Origin: Bacteroidales bacterium
GTDB taxonomy: Bacteria > Bacteroidota > Bacteroidia > Bacteroidales > UBA932
Assembly: GCA_017550525.1 (NCBI GenBank)
Contig: JAFZOU010000039.1
Location: 1 to 64,000, forward strand
Length of the DNA stretch: 64,000 nt
Direction: 5' to 3'
Shown here: positions 48,988 to 58,303 of the stretch, in pieces
Position numbering within the stretch: position 1 is the stretch's first letter
How the letters are laid out: each line of letters begins with the position of its first letter
Made by a program: the position numbers and the translations under genes
Notes under the pieces: model-generated
Databases searched by the model: none
Seen by the model: the letters and a program-made list of their open reading frames with translations, nothing else
What the model was told of the DNA's origin: nothing

Positions 48988-50092
48988 CGCCTATTCCCGG
49001 CCTGTCTGGGAGGGATAATCGGCCATCTATCACCTTTACCCCGTCAAAGCGGTCGTTGGAGATGAGGAGGTTGCCGTCAAGGTCGGCAAAATCTACGTAC
49101 GGAGAGAACTGCGCCGCGGCCGATATTCCGCAGGAGGTTTCCGTCATGCATCCCACCATTACCCTCATCCCAAGGGCGCGGGCCATCTGGGCCATACGCC
49201 ATCCTTCACGCATGCCCGTGCACTTCATCAGCTTGATGTTGATGCCGGAGTAGGCTCCCTGGATAGAGGGGATATCGGCAAGCCTCTGGATGCTTTCATC
49301 GGCAAAGATGGGGAGGGGACTGCGCTCAGTGAGCCAGGCGTTGTCATCTATCCTTTCCTTCGCCATTGGCTGTTCCACCATCACTACGCCCTGCTCCTTG
49401 AGCCAGAAAATCTCTTCCAGGGCCTTCTCCCTGTCTTTCCAGCCCTGATTGGCGTCTACGGCAAGGGGTACGTCGGTGACGGAGCGGATGGCGCGTATCA
49501 TTTCTTCGTCCGTGTCCAGGCCCACCTTTACCTTGAGGATATTGAACTTGCCTGCGGCTTCAAGAGTTTTCTCCCGTACGACATCCTCAGTATCAATGCC
49601 GATAGTGAACGTTGTGGAAGGCGCCTTACCGGGATCAAGGCCCCAGATGCGGTACCATGGCTCTCCGATGAGTTTTCCAACCAGGTCATGAAGAGCTATG
49701 TCCACGGCGGCCTTGGCGGCGGAATCACCGGGTGAGAGGCTGTCTACGTAGGAGAGGATGTCTTCAATCTTGTAGGGGTCACTGAACTGGCTAAGGTCCA
49801 CCTTGTCAAGGAACCTGCAAACGGATTCCACGCTCTGGCCAAGGTAAGGCGGCATGGATGCCTCTCCGTAGCCGGTAACGCCCTCCCAGGAGATTTCCAC
49901 CTGGACATCAGGGGTGACTGTGCGGCTGTAGGAAGCCACGGTGAAGGTGTGCCTCAGTTGAAGTTCATAGGGGAAGAACTTCATTGTGAGGGGGCCTCCG
50001 GAACGGCGGGGCGTAAAGCCCTTGCAGCCTATGAGGGATGCTCCTGCTGCAGCCAGGGCGGCGGTTTTAAGGAAATCACGCCTATTCTGCAT
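48974..50092 (-). CDS. Dipeptide (L-Ala-D/L-Glu) epimerase, enolase superfamily, exported
   Basis: 372 residues. The N-terminus NRRDFLKTAALAAAGASLIGC combines a twin-arginine motif and a lipobox (in parts: NRRDFLK, LIGC). The enolase-superfamily barrel shows KVKVG (catalytic Lys), VDANQGW (metal Asp), VEQPM (metal Glu), ADES (metal Asp/Glu region) and the second Lys in NIKLMK. This is the muconate-lactonising/dipeptide epimerase subgroup. The ATG overlaps the end of the NlpC/P60 gene by 11 nt, which supports a role in breaking down murein peptides. Confidence 0.87.
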   Translation of the reverse strand: MQNRRDFLKTAALAAAGASLIGCKGFTPRRSGGPLTMKFFPYELQLRHTFTVASYSRTVTPDVQVEISWEGVTGYGEASMPPYLGQSVESVCRFLDKVDLSQFSDPYKIEDILSYVDSLSPGDSAAKAAVDIALHDLVGKLIGEPWYRIWGLDPGKAPSTTFTIGIDTEDVVREKTLEAAGKFNILKVKVGLDTDEEMIRAIRSVTDVPLAVDANQGWKDREKALEEIFWLKEQGVVMVEQPMAKERIDDNAWLTERSPLPIFADESIQRLADIPSIQGAYSGINIKLMKCTGMREGWRMAQMARALGMRVMVGCMTETSCGISAAAQFSPYVDFADLDGNLLISNDRFDGVKVIDGRLSLPDRPGIGVTLL

Positions 50093-51035
50093 AGAAGGGA
50101 GTTGTGAGAGTGGTTGTGATATCCGGCATCTGGTCCACGTAGGGGAGTATGCGGCCGCCAAAAAGGTAGCGGTCCGTATTGTAGGAGTCATACTCCGGAT
50201 TCCGGGGATTAAAACTTCCAATCTTTACATAACCAAGTGAGTGGATGAACTTTCCGTCTCCAAGGTAGAAACCCACATGAGACACGCGGGGCCTTCCGTT
50301 ATCCCTTCTTGAACCAAAGAATACAAGGTCTCCTGGCTGGAGGGCGTCCCTGTCTTCGATGGTCTCCCCAACCTTGCTCTGGGGGCCGGCGTCACGGGGA
50401 ATGATAATGTCGTGCATGAAGAGGACAGTCCTTACGTATCCGCTGCAGTCCATTCCCTTGGGAGACATTCCAGCCCAGATATAGGGGAATCCCAGCATAC
50501 TCTTTGCCGTTGCAAGGACTGCTTCCGGACTCTGGTCCAGTTTCATCCTCCATTCCCTCTCTACCATTGCCACTTTACGCTGAACCCATCCCTGGCGGCC
50601 GTCAGGGAACTCAACCTTGAGCCATGCGCCGCGCTTTTTGATGAGTTTGAGCCTGTCTCCGGCCACAACATCAGATATGGTTGCGCTGCGGGTGGATGAT
50701 TTTGCGTACACAACTCCCTGAAGAGCTGTCACAACAGCCTTGGGGGCTGCATTCCAGGCGTGGTACTCATCAAAGGACATACGCGTAATGGCTGCGTAAT
50801 GTACCCATCCGGAATAGTCGTCCGGAGTGTCGATTTCCGGCCAGGGAAGGGGCTGGGAATCACTGTTGCCGATGATATGCACCGGAGTTCCCAGAAGGGC
50901 CTGGGACACCATCTCGGCATCAAAATTGGGTGTACTGCGCAAATTGCATACGGAGATGTTCACCACTCCGTATTCCTGGGCGCTCAGGCCTAAGAAACAG
51001 AGGGCGGCAACGGCGGAAAGGATCAATCTTTTCAT
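50082..51035 (-). CDS. Secreted SH3-NlpC/P60 peptidase (gamma-D-Glu-diamino acid endopeptidase type)
   Basis: 317 residues. Signal peptide ending LGLSAQ, two bacterial SH3-like regions (VCNLRSTPNFDAEMVSQ and VVAGDRLKLIKKRGAWLKV), then an NlpC/P60 domain with catalytic Cys in GMDCSGYVRTV and His in RVSHVGFYLGDG. Such enzymes cut murein stem peptides and release L-Ala-D-Glu, the substrate of the coupled downstream epimerase. The ATG overlaps the GH3-type gene stop. Confidence 0.92.
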   Translation of the reverse strand: MKRLILSAVAALCFLGLSAQEYGVVNISVCNLRSTPNFDAEMVSQALLGTPVHIIGNSDSQPLPWPEIDTPDDYSGWVHYAAITRMSFDEYHAWNAAPKAVVTALQGVVYAKSSTRSATISDVVAGDRLKLIKKRGAWLKVEFPDGRQGWVQRKVAMVEREWRMKLDQSPEAVLATAKSMLGFPYIWAGMSPKGMDCSGYVRTVLFMHDIIIPRDAGPQSKVGETIEDRDALQPGDLVFFGSRRDNGRPRVSHVGFYLGDGKFIHSLGYVKIGSFNPRNPEYDSYNTDRYLFGGRILPYVDQMPDITTTLTTPFYAE

Positions 51036-52549
51036 ATGTTCAGTTTGAGAAGCTCTTCAATATATTTACGGGTGCTTGAAAGGCGCGGAATCTTGTGCTG
51101 GCCGCCAAGCTTACCCTTTGAATCCAGCCAGTCGTAGAACAGGCCGGGGCGTGCCTTTATCATCTCCAGACGCCCGCCGCCGGTTCTCTGGCGGAAATGC
51201 TCGTAATCTATGTCGTCTTCCTGGAGCTCTGTGTCCAGGATATGGGCAAAAGCCTCTATATCGGCCGGCTCTTCCGTGAATTCCACCAGCCACTGATGGT
51301 AGCCGCTGCTGGTCTTGTCTTGAAGGAAAACCGGTGCTACGGTAAATTCCTTAACCTTTGCCCCGCATTTTCTGCAGGCGGTCTCCATTGCTTTTTCCGC
51401 CTGCTGAACGGAGAGGTCCTCGCCCCAGAGGTTGATATTCTGGTGGGTCCTTCCCACAATCACAAAGCGGTAAGGCTCCTTGCCGGTAAAGCGCACCACA
51501 TCTCCCATGTCGTAGCGCCAGAGGCCCGAGGACGTGGAAACAAGGATGGCATATTCCGCTTCGATTTCCGTCTTCCAGACCGGAACGGCGTATTGCTCCG
51601 GCTTGCCGTACACCTTCATGGGCACAAACTCATAGAAAACGCCGTAGTCCAGCATGAGCGTCATGGAAGGATCGGCCATATTTGTCTGGACGCCGAAAAA
51701 GCCCTCGGAGGCGTTGTAGTTCTCAATGAAATGCAGTTTTTCGGAAGGGAAAAGGGCCTCCAATTTGTGCCGATATGGCACCAGGGACATCCCTCCGTGG
51801 GCAAAGAGCTCCATGTTTGGCCATAGTTCTTCGGCCGATTTCACGCCGGCCTTCTGCATTGCCATCTCCAGCACCATAATGTTCCAGGTGGGCTGGCCGC
51901 TGAACGCCACAAGATTTTTCCTGCGGATCAAATCAGTAATGACGTCGTATTTGGCGTGGATGTCCTCCATCTGCGCTACCTTGAGTGACGGCACCAGGTG
52001 CAACAGTTTCCTGTAAAAGGAAGGCGCCGCTGCCGCCATTATGGCCGATATATCCCCAACCTTGATCTTTTCCGTTGTGTATTTGGGATTGAACCCGCCG
52101 GAGAGTATCATGGAATACCCGCTGCCAACATGGGACTCCTGGTTCTGGTCCAGGTATGTTGCAGTTACGTCGCGCCCTCCGCGGAGGTGGCTGTGACTGA
52201 GCCCGTGCTTTGAAACGGGGATGAACTTAACAACGTCCGAGGTGGTGCCGGAAGACGTGGCATAACGCGTCACACGCCCCTTCCAAAGCACGTCCGGCGT
52301 GCCTTCCATCATGCGGGTTATGTATGGTTTATGGGATGAATAGTCGCCGATAGGAACCCTTGAGGCAAAGTCTTCATAGGATTTAATCTCTCCGTAGCTG
52401 TGCTCCCGGCCCCACTGAGTATTGCGGGCTTTGTGCACAAGCATCATAAGAGTGCGGCGCTGGATGGCGTCACCCTCTTCGGCATACTTTTTTATTGCCC
52501 GTACCCTGTAACTGAGGAAAAGCCTTGCCAGGGTGGAGAGAAGATCCAT
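51032..52549 (-). CDS. GH3 family acyl-acid amido synthetase-like protein
   Basis: 505 residues of the GH3 auxin-responsive/JAR1-like adenylating family. Shows the ATP-binding loop RYATSSGTTSDVVKFIPVS, the ENYNASEGFFGVQ motif and GRTHQNINLWGEDLS near the C-terminal domain. Plant GH3 enzymes join amino acids to carboxylic acids through an acyl-adenylate; the bacterial substrate is unknown. It lies 3 nt after glsB and overlaps the NlpC gene by 4 nt, placing it between N-acyl amino acid lipid genes and murein peptide genes. Confidence 0.85.
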   Translation of the reverse strand: MDLLSTLARLFLSYRVRAIKKYAEEGDAIQRRTLMMLVHKARNTQWGREHSYGEIKSYEDFASRVPIGDYSSHKPYITRMMEGTPDVLWKGRVTRYATSSGTTSDVVKFIPVSKHGLSHSHLRGGRDVTATYLDQNQESHVGSGYSMILSGGFNPKYTTEKIKVGDISAIMAAAAPSFYRKLLHLVPSLKVAQMEDIHAKYDVITDLIRRKNLVAFSGQPTWNIMVLEMAMQKAGVKSAEELWPNMELFAHGGMSLVPYRHKLEALFPSEKLHFIENYNASEGFFGVQTNMADPSMTLMLDYGVFYEFVPMKVYGKPEQYAVPVWKTEIEAEYAILVSTSSGLWRYDMGDVVRFTGKEPYRFVIVGRTHQNINLWGEDLSVQQAEKAMETACRKCGAKVKEFTVAPVFLQDKTSSGYHQWLVEFTEEPADIEAFAHILDTELQEDDIDYEHFRQRTGGGRLEMIKARPGLFYDWLDSKGKLGGQHKIPRLSSTRKYIEELLKLNI

Positions 52550-52552
52550 AGG

Positions 52553-53458
52553 CTATTTGAAGTAAAGCGCCCAGCGTTCCTTGTCAAGATCCGGGAGATG
52601 CACCATGATGCCCATCTCTATCACACCCCCGAATTCATCGTTGACCATGGCGCCGTAGTAGCGCATGGTGGTGGTAAGGTTCATGTAGGACTTGAGGATG
52701 GGAGGAAGGTACATCTTCCTCTGGATGAAGAAGGATATGAGGGCGCGGAAGTTTGCACGGAATTCCTTGGCGGAGAACAGTTTCCTGGCTTCCTTTGCCG
52801 GGGCGGCTACATAAGGGATTTTGGGCACAATATCGTCTCCCTTGTAGCAGTGCTTCTTCATGAAGGACGTGACCAGCGAGAATGCCTCCTGGGGATAATC
52901 CTGATAGAAAGTGACCTTCCCGAATACATCTGTCATTCCGCCATCCCTTGCCACCACGCAGATACCCTTGAACAGGCAGTCCAGGATAAAGATGCTCTTC
53001 CTGGCCGATGAGTTCCTCTGCTGATCCTCCACTATGTATGATCGGCTCAGTTCCATTGTGTGGGGCATGTCCTCTTTCATGAATTTCTCCGAGAAGCGGA
53101 AAAGATGCGCGGCCGGAATGAGGGGCTGGCCGTCACCATCCACTTTCATATCGTAGCCGTAGACAATGCGGTAACCGCCGCAGATGCACTCATCCTCCGC
53201 GTCCCAGATGACAAGTTGTTTTACTTTGAAGGAAGGGTCTGTGTCGAAGGGCTCCAGGTCACAGGCCATGCCGGTGCCGGCGCCGCCCTTGCGGAAGGCA
53301 ATCTCCCTCAATCGGCCTACTTCCCTTAAAATATTGGGGAAGGAGGAATCTATGCAGTAGACCTTTATGCTGCCGCGGGATGCTTCCGTGAGCTCCGGAG
53401 CGCGGCTGAACTCCTCTTTGAGGAGGCCGATGTCTACAGGATCAATAATGGGTTCCAT
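52553..53458 (-). CDS. glsB: N-acyltransferase of glycine-lipid synthesis (OlsB-like)
   Basis: 301 residues of the GNAT-type OlsB/hemolysin-like family (IREIAF-like segment RLREIAFRKGGAGTG, ELSRSYIVEDQQRN, YYGAMVNDEFGGVI). In Bacteroides, GlsB makes N-acyl glycine, the precursor of glycine lipids. It is followed upstream in the operon by the O-acyltransferase gene, the arrangement known for glsB/glsA. The symbol rests on family and pairing. Confidence 0.75.
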   Translation of the reverse strand: MEPIIDPVDIGLLKEEFSRAPELTEASRGSIKVYCIDSSFPNILREVGRLREIAFRKGGAGTGMACDLEPFDTDPSFKVKQLVIWDAEDECICGGYRIVYGYDMKVDGDGQPLIPAAHLFRFSEKFMKEDMPHTMELSRSYIVEDQQRNSSARKSIFILDCLFKGICVVARDGGMTDVFGKVTFYQDYPQEAFSLVTSFMKKHCYKGDDIVPKIPYVAAPAKEARKLFSAKEFRANFRALISFFIQRKMYLPPILKSYMNLTTTMRYYGAMVNDEFGGVIEMGIMVHLPDLDKERWALYFK

Positions 53459-53464
53459 TTTGGT

Positions 53465-54286
53465 TTAGTCTTGTTTTAGTGCGTACACTTGCTCCCTAAC
53501 GTATTGCGCCCACTGGGTGTCTGATTTCTCAGAGGTGAAGGTTTGCCAGGGGATAGGTTTCCCGATGACCATCTTGAAATGCTGCCCGCGGTAGCCAAAT
53601 AGTTCATCCGGGAGGGTGAACATCTCAAGATTCAGTTTTATCTTGAAAAACTTGCGGAAAGCCGCAATACGGTAGAAGCGTTTTGAGTTATGGCCAGAGA
53701 ACCAGACGGGGATGACATCTCTTTTTGTCTCACGGCTTTTGGTGATGAAGGTTTTCTTCCATTCAAGGTCCTGGACAATGCCGTCAACCTTCCTGGAGCA
53801 TACTCCGGCGGGGAAAAACAGAACCTGGCGGTCACTGTGGAAGGCGTCGTTGAGAAGGCCTGCAAGTTCCCTTGCCTGGGCACCCATCTTGTTCACGGGG
53901 ATGAGGTAATTGGCAAGCTGTTTGAGGTTGAGGAGGAAGCTGTTGGCCGGGGTGATGACCTTGTCATTATACTTCCTTGCCAGGAAACCAAGTTCAACTC
54001 CGGCATCGGCCCCGCCAAGCGGATGATTGGAGGCGAAGGTGAAAAGGCCCTCTGCGGGAATATTCTCCTTGCCGATAATGTCAACCGTTACGTCAAGGTC
54101 CTCAAAGAAGCAGTCCACGAAGTCTGCGCCCACCTTTCCCTTACGGAAATTGCGGTTGAAATCTTCCTCGTGGATGAACTTGCGGAGGAAGCTCATAACT
54201 GGCCGCGGCAACAGTTTGCCGTGGTTCACTTTTCTCACAACAGCATCAGTGTCTATGAGAATGCTTTGGTTCTGGGGCATTTCCAT
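53465..54286 (-). CDS. glsA: O-acyltransferase of glycine-lipid synthesis (OlsA/PlsC-like)
   Basis: About 273 residues. PlsC-type motifs: SNHPLGGADAG (HxxxxD equivalent HPLGGAD) near residue 87 and LFFPAGVCSRK. Expected to add a second fatty acid to N-acyl glycine. ATG at 54286 or 54280 is preferred; a GTG at 54292 lies within the -7 box and cannot be used. First gene of the operon glsA-glsB-GH3-NlpC-epimerase, with gaps of 6, 3, -4 and -11 nt. Confidence 0.8.
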   Translation of the reverse strand: MEMPQNQSILIDTDAVVRKVNHGKLLPRPVMSFLRKFIHEEDFNRNFRKGKVGADFVDCFFEDLDVTVDIIGKENIPAEGLFTFASNHPLGGADAGVELGFLARKYNDKVITPANSFLLNLKQLANYLIPVNKMGAQARELAGLLNDAFHSDRQVLFFPAGVCSRKVDGIVQDLEWKKTFITKSRETKRDVIPVWFSGHNSKRFYRIAAFRKFFKIKLNLEMFTLPDELFGYRGQHFKMVIGKPIPWQTFTSEKSDTQWAQYVREQVYALKQD

Positions 54287-54291
54287 ATCCA

Positions 54292-54299
54292 CAAAGATA
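54292..54299 (-). promoter_or_regulatory. -7 box of the glsA operon, near-leaderless
   Basis: Perfect TATCTTTG on the minus strand, 5 nt before ATG 54286. The region where a -33 box should be is the outer arm of a palindromic element. Confidence 0.65.
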
Positions 54300-54310
54300 A
54301 TAAAAATATA

Positions 54311-54429
54311 AATAAAAGAGACATTCTCTTCTCAAACCCATTGCCACCCTCGGCATTGTAAGAGGGAGGGGCCCACGAAGTGGGAGGGGTCGCGAAGCGA
54401 CGGTTTGAGAAGAGAATGTCTCTTTTATT
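54311..54429 (+). repeat. Variable-arm palindromic element between pnp and glsA
   Basis: Perfect 28-bp inverted arms, 54311-54338 and 54402-54429 (inner end CTTCTCAAACC / GGTTTGAGAAG). The core contains CCACCCTCGGC, GTAAGAGGGAGGGGCCCA (54358-54375), hairpin CCCACGAAGTGGG and hairpin TCGCGAAGCGA. The core matches the ribF element over nearly its full length; the arms do not. On the minus strand the arm ends in TCTCTTTTATT, so it may also end pnp transcription. Confidence 0.88.
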
Positions 54430-54434
54430 GACGA

Positions 54435-56774
54435 TTAGAATACGTCGGGCTCGTTGTTTTTGGGCTCATCGTCCTGGAAGCGGGGCTTGCGGGGGCCGTC
54501 ATTGCGCTTTTCGCGGCGGTCGCCGTCCCTGCGGGGACCACGGTCACCATCGCGGCGGGGACCACGGTTTCCACCGTCCTTGCGGTCACCGTCACGGCGA
54601 GGTCCGCGCTCACGCTTTGCGGGCTCCACATAGCCTTCGGGCTTCTCCTGGAGGGCGCGCATGGAAAGGCGCATCTTGCCGGTCTTGGCGTCAATCTCAA
54701 GGAGTTTCACATCTACCTCGTCACCAACCTTCAGGACATCCTCAACTTTGTCGGTCTTGGTCCAGGCAATCTCGCTCACGTGGAGGAGGCCTTCCTTACC
54801 GGGGAGGATCTCGATGAAAGCGCCGAACTCAAGGATGCTCACCACTTTGCCGTGGTAAACCTGGCCGGCCTCAGGAACTGCGCAGATGCCCTTGATGCGC
54901 TCAAGGGTTGCATCCATGGCAGCCTTGTCAGTGCCGAAGATATCCACAACACCCTTGGTGGTGCCGTCTCCGTTGTCAACTTCATCGATGGTGATGGTTG
55001 TGCCGAATTCCTTCTGCATACCCTGGATGGTTTCACCACCCTTGCCGATAACTGCACCGATGAACTCTGCAGGAATCTCAATCTGGACCATGCGGGGAAC
55101 GAAGGGCTTGAAGTCCTCACGGGGCTCGGGGATGGTCTTGAGCATCTCACCCATGATGTGGAGGCGTCCCTGACGGGCCTGCTCCAGGGCTTTTTCAAGG
55201 ACGTCATAGGACAGGCCGTCCACCTTGATGTCCATCTGGGTGGCGGTGATACCGTCCTTGGTGCCGGTCACCTTGAAGTCCATATCGCCAAGGTGATCTT
55301 CGTCACCGAGGATATCGGTGAGGATGGCGTAGCGGTCGTTGGGGCGCTCTGTGTCAGTGATAAGACCCATTGCAACACCTGCGACGGGCTTTTTGATCTT
55401 CACACCTGCGTCCATGAGGGCCAGGCAGCCGCCGCATACGGAGGCCATGGAAGATGAACCGTTGGATTCAAGGATATCGGAAACTACGCGAACTGCGTAA
55501 GGGAATTCAGGGGCTGTGGGGATGACGGGCTTGAGGGCACGCATTGCAAGGTTTCCGTGGCCGATCTCGCGGCGTCCGGTGCTGCGCTGAGGCTTTGCCT
55601 CGCCGGTAGCGAACGGAGGGAAGTTGTAGTGAAGGACAAACTGTTGGTCGTCCTGGATGAGGACCTCGTCCATCTCCTTCATATCCATCTTGGTGCCCAG
55701 GGTAACTGTTGCCAGGGACTGGGTTTCACCGCGGGTGAAGATGGCGCTGCCGTGGGCGCAGGGGAGGTAGTCAACCTCGCACCAGATGGGACGTACCTCA
55801 TTGGTGGCACGGCCGTCAAGGCGCCTGCCCTCGTCAAGGACAAGGTTACGCATCGCTTCCTTCTCTACGTCATGGTAGTAGCGGTCAATCATTGCGCCCT
55901 TCAGTTCAAGGTCTTCCTCAGAGAACTGGGCCTTGAATTCGTCACGGATGGCATTGAAGCCGTCCTCGCGCTCGTGCTTGGGCTTTGCGCTCTTCGCAAG
56001 CTCGTAGCACTTAGCATAGCAGGCCTCGCGGACTGCGGTCTTCAGGGCCTCATCTTCCTCATCGTGAGGATAGTCCCTCTTGGTGCCGTCGGTGCCAAGC
56101 TCGTGCATGAGCTCCTTCTGCACGCGGCAGTGCTTCTTGATCTCTTCGTGGGCGAACTTGATGGCTTCCAGCATATCGTGCTCTGAAACCTCGTTCATCT
56201 CACCTTCAACCATCATGATATTCTCCTCGGTGGCGGCAACCATAAGGTCAAGATCGGCCCTCTTGTTGTCCTCGAATCCGGGGTTGATTACAAACTGACC
56301 ATCAATGCGGGATACTCTTACCTCAGATACGGGACCGCCGAAGGGGAGGTCGCTGGAGGCAAGGGCTGCAGATGCTGCAAGGCCTGCAAGGGCGTCCGGC
56401 TGGATGTCTTTTTCGGCCGATATAAGCATCACGTTAACAAATACTTCCAGGTGGAAGTCTTCCGGCCACAGAGGGCGGATGGGGCGGTCTATGAGACGTG
56501 CGATGAGGATCTCATAGTCGCTGGGACGGCTTTCCCTCTTGAGGAAACCTCCGGGGAAACGGCCGGCGGCATAATACTTTTCACGGTAATCCACGGTGAG
56601 GGGCATGAAGTCTGTGCCTTCCTTAACCTCAGTTGCGCAGGTTACTGTAGCGAGCAGCATGGTGCCGCCCATTTTCACTACGGCAGAGCCTGCGGCCTGT
56701 TTGGCCAGCTTGCCGGTCTCGATCTCGATAACCCTTCCGTCGGGCAGTTCGATGGTCTTTTTGATAATGTTCAT
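54435..56774 (-). CDS. pnp: Polyribonucleotide nucleotidyltransferase (PNPase)
   Basis: 779 residues. Two RNase PH-like domains (the second with [15 protein letters not shown] and [13 protein letters not shown]), a KH domain ([16 protein letters not shown]) and an S1 domain ([27 protein letters not shown]). After S1 comes a tail of about 60 residues with repeated [12 protein letters not shown] units (at least three) and a mixed-charge end. It degrades RNA 3'-5' with phosphate. Downstream of rpsO, as in many bacteria. Confidence 0.96.
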   Translation of the reverse strand: MNIIKKTIELPDGRVIEIETGKLAKQAAGSAVVKMGGTMLLATVTCATEVKEGTDFMPLTVDYREKYYAAGRFPGGFLKRESRPSDYEILIARLIDRPIRPLWPEDFHLEVFVNVMLISAEKDIQPDALAGLAASAALASSDLPFGGPVSEVRVSRIDGQFVINPGFEDNKRADLDLMVAATEENIMMVEGEMNEVSEHDMLEAIKFAHEEIKKHCRVQKELMHELGTDGTKRDYPHDEEDEALKTAVREACYAKCYELAKSAKPKHEREDGFNAIRDEFKAQFSEEDLELKGAMIDRYYHDVEKEAMRNLVLDEGRRLDGRATNEVRPIWCEVDYLPCAHGSAIFTRGETQSLATVTLGTKMDMKEMDEVLIQDDQQFVLHYNFPPFATGEAKPQRSTGRREIGHGNLAMRALKPVIPTAPEFPYAVRVVSDILESNGSSSMASVCGGCLALMDAGVKIKKPVAGVAMGLITDTERPNDRYAILTDILGDEDHLGDMDFKVTGTKDGITATQMDIKVDGLSYDVLEKALEQARQGRLHIMGEMLKTIPEPREDFKPFVPRMVQIEIPAEFIGAVIGKGGETIQGMQKEFGTTITIDEVDNGDGTTKGVVDIFGTDKAAMDATLERIKGICAVPEAGQVYHGKVVSILEFGAFIEILPGKEGLLHVSEIAWTKTDKVEDVLKVGDEVDVKLLEIDAKTGKMRLSMRALQEKPEGYVEPAKRERGPRRDGDRKDGGNRGPRRDGDRGPRRDGDRREKRNDGPRKPRFQDDEPKNNEPDVF

Positions 56775-56828
56775 TTGTTTACTACTGTTACGTCTTTATT
56801 GCGTCATTTGCCGGACCTTCCGGCTATA

Positions 56829-56877
56829 TGTCATCCCTTTTTGGGTATCTTGTCATCCCCGACCCGATCGGGGATCT
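56829..56877. repeat. Two adjacent GTCATCCC palindromic repeats
   Basis: TGTCATCCC-TTTTT-GGGTATCT (56829-56850) is followed directly by TGTCATCCCCGACCCGATCG-GGGATCT (56851-56877). They belong to the same terminal-motif family as 9493, 16901 and 28299. Between rpsO and pnp. Confidence 0.75.
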
Positions 56878-56886
56878 CTTTTTTAA

Positions 56887-56922
56887 GAAAAAAGGGGCAG
56901 GATGCCTTGCATCCGTACCCCC
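56887..56922 (-). terminator. Intrinsic terminator after rpsO
   Basis: On the minus strand GGGG...GGATGC-AAG-GCATCC-TGCCCC is followed by six T. This suggests rpsO can end before pnp. Confidence 0.75.
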
Positions 56923-56941
56923 GTTCTGTTTTCCTGTGCGC

Positions 56942-57217
56942 TTATCGGCGGAGACCAAGCTCCTTGACGATAGCCCTGTATCTCTCGATGTCAACGTTCT
57001 GAAGATAGTTCAGAAGCTGGCGGCGCTTGCTGACCAGGCGAAGAAGAGAGCGGCGTGTTACAACGTCCTTCTTGTTCTTCTTCACGTGCTCCGTAAGGTG
57101 AGCGATACGGTAGGAAAATAAAGCAACCTGACTCTCTGGTGAGCCGGTGTCCTTATTGGACTTCCCGTACTTCGCGAAAATCTCTTGCTTTTTCTCAGGC
57201 TGTAAATATTCTGCCAT
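56942..57217 (-). CDS. rpsO: Ribosomal protein uS15
   Basis: 91 residues with the S15 signature [21 protein letters not shown] and [15 protein letters not shown]. It binds 16S rRNA helices 20-22 early in 30S assembly. It has its own promoter and terminator and precedes pnp. Confidence 0.97.
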   Translation of the reverse strand: MAEYLQPEKKQEIFAKYGKSNKDTGSPESQVALFSYRIAHLTEHVKKNKKDVVTRRSLLRLVSKRRQLLNYLQNVDIERYRAIVKELGLRR

Positions 57218-57277
57218 GATGCAATGAGTTTTGTTTGGTTATTGTGTCTCTGCGGGACCGCCCCGCAAAAAAGCCTG

Positions 57278-57309
57278 CAAATGTACGGAATTATTTCCGT
57301 AATACCAAA
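57278..57309 (-). promoter_or_regulatory. Bacteroidetes-type promoter of rpsO
   Basis: On the minus strand TTTG (57309-57306), 20-nt spacer, TACATTTG (57285-57278). The leader of about 55 nt contains a small GGGGCGG/CCGCCCC hairpin (TTGCGGGGCGGTCCCGCAG region). Confidence 0.75.
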
Positions 57310-57328
57310 TCTTTTCAGTTGTCTTATG

Positions 57329-57368
57329 AAAAAAGTAAAGCCCTGCAACGGGGGTTATTGCAAGGCTG
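57329..57368 (-). terminator. Intrinsic terminator after the cluster B lipoprotein
   Basis: On the minus strand AGCCTTGCAA / TTGCAGGGCTT is followed by ACTTTTTT. It separates cluster B from rpsO. Confidence 0.7.
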
Positions 57369-57391
57369 ATACTTTTATACAGGGTCAGAGA

Positions 57392-58285
57392 TTACTCGAG
57401 TGCAAGTGTGGGAGTGAAGTTGGTCTGGGAGAGATGGTAAACCTGTCCGTTGTAAAGATACTTATCGGCTCCGCGGCCAATGTTATATGTGCACTGATTG
57501 CTTGAGTCGTCTTTTACAGTAAGAGTGAAGGTCTCGTTTGCGACGTTATCCGACATGGCGGCGATATAGACATCGTTTTGAAGGGCGCCGTCAGTCAGGT
57601 CCACCCACTTAAGCACGATATTGCCCTCATTGTGACTGGTGGAAGATAGGGTCTTGGAAACCAACTTTTGATTATGAAGTACTGTGGATCCATCTGCAGC
57701 AAGCGTAAGGGATACGGTCAAGTCTCCGCTGGAACCACTCACGATGGTTGTACTCTTAGGGATATGAAGGTAGTACACCATACTGGTAAGAGGACTGGTC
57801 ATGGTAAAGGCGTCGTCTTTATAATAGCCGTATCCCCACATAATATCATATCCTCCCAGATAGCCATAATCGATTACACCATAGTACTGTTCGGAAATAT
57901 CCACCATCCACCAGGACGATGACCATTCCTGGCTAGTATACGGATAGAGGAAATGGATATCATACTGAGTGCCGGTTAGTTCACTGTTAGGGCATGCAAA
58001 TGTTCCGGTTGCGGTTCCGGCGCCGTCTGTGAGAGTGAAGCGCTCTTTCTTGGGGACGCCGGCAACAGAATAAATAACGGAAATCTCGTCGCCGGCTTTC
58101 CATACGCGGTGATATACACCAGCGTCCACTGAAAGTGTAGTCTTGGTGCTCACATCTTCAATGGAGAGAGTGAGTGTCATAGGATGGCCCTGCTGTTTGC
58201 TTTGGGGAGTTTTATCCGTCTTGTTGCAGGAAACCATAAGGGCTGCGCAGGCAATTATGCCGATGATTATAATTGACTTTTTCAT
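57392..58285 (-). CDS. Fimbrillin-like lipoprotein, cluster B second gene
   Basis: 297 residues. Lipobox MVSC at residues 17-20. Fimbrillin-family features: LSIEDVSTKTTLSVDAGVYH, WKAGDEISVIY, then beta-rich sequence with repeated aromatic residues (GYLGGYDIMWGYGYY), and the C-terminal YNGQVYHLSQTNF typical of the family. Probably a surface protein. 18 nt after the first lipoprotein gene. Confidence 0.78.
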   Translation of the reverse strand: MKKSIIIIGIIACAALMVSCNKTDKTPQSKQQGHPMTLTLSIEDVSTKTTLSVDAGVYHRVWKAGDEISVIYSVAGVPKKERFTLTDGAGTATGTFACPNSELTGTQYDIHFLYPYTSQEWSSSWWMVDISEQYYGVIDYGYLGGYDIMWGYGYYKDDAFTMTSPLTSMVYYLHIPKSTTIVSGSSGDLTVSLTLAADGSTVLHNQKLVSKTLSSTSHNEGNIVLKWVDLTDGALQNDVYIAAMSDNVANETFTLTVKDDSSNQCTYNIGRGADKYLYNGQVYHLSQTNFTPTLALE

Positions 58286-58303
58286 ATTCTTCGTCTTAAC
58301 CGG

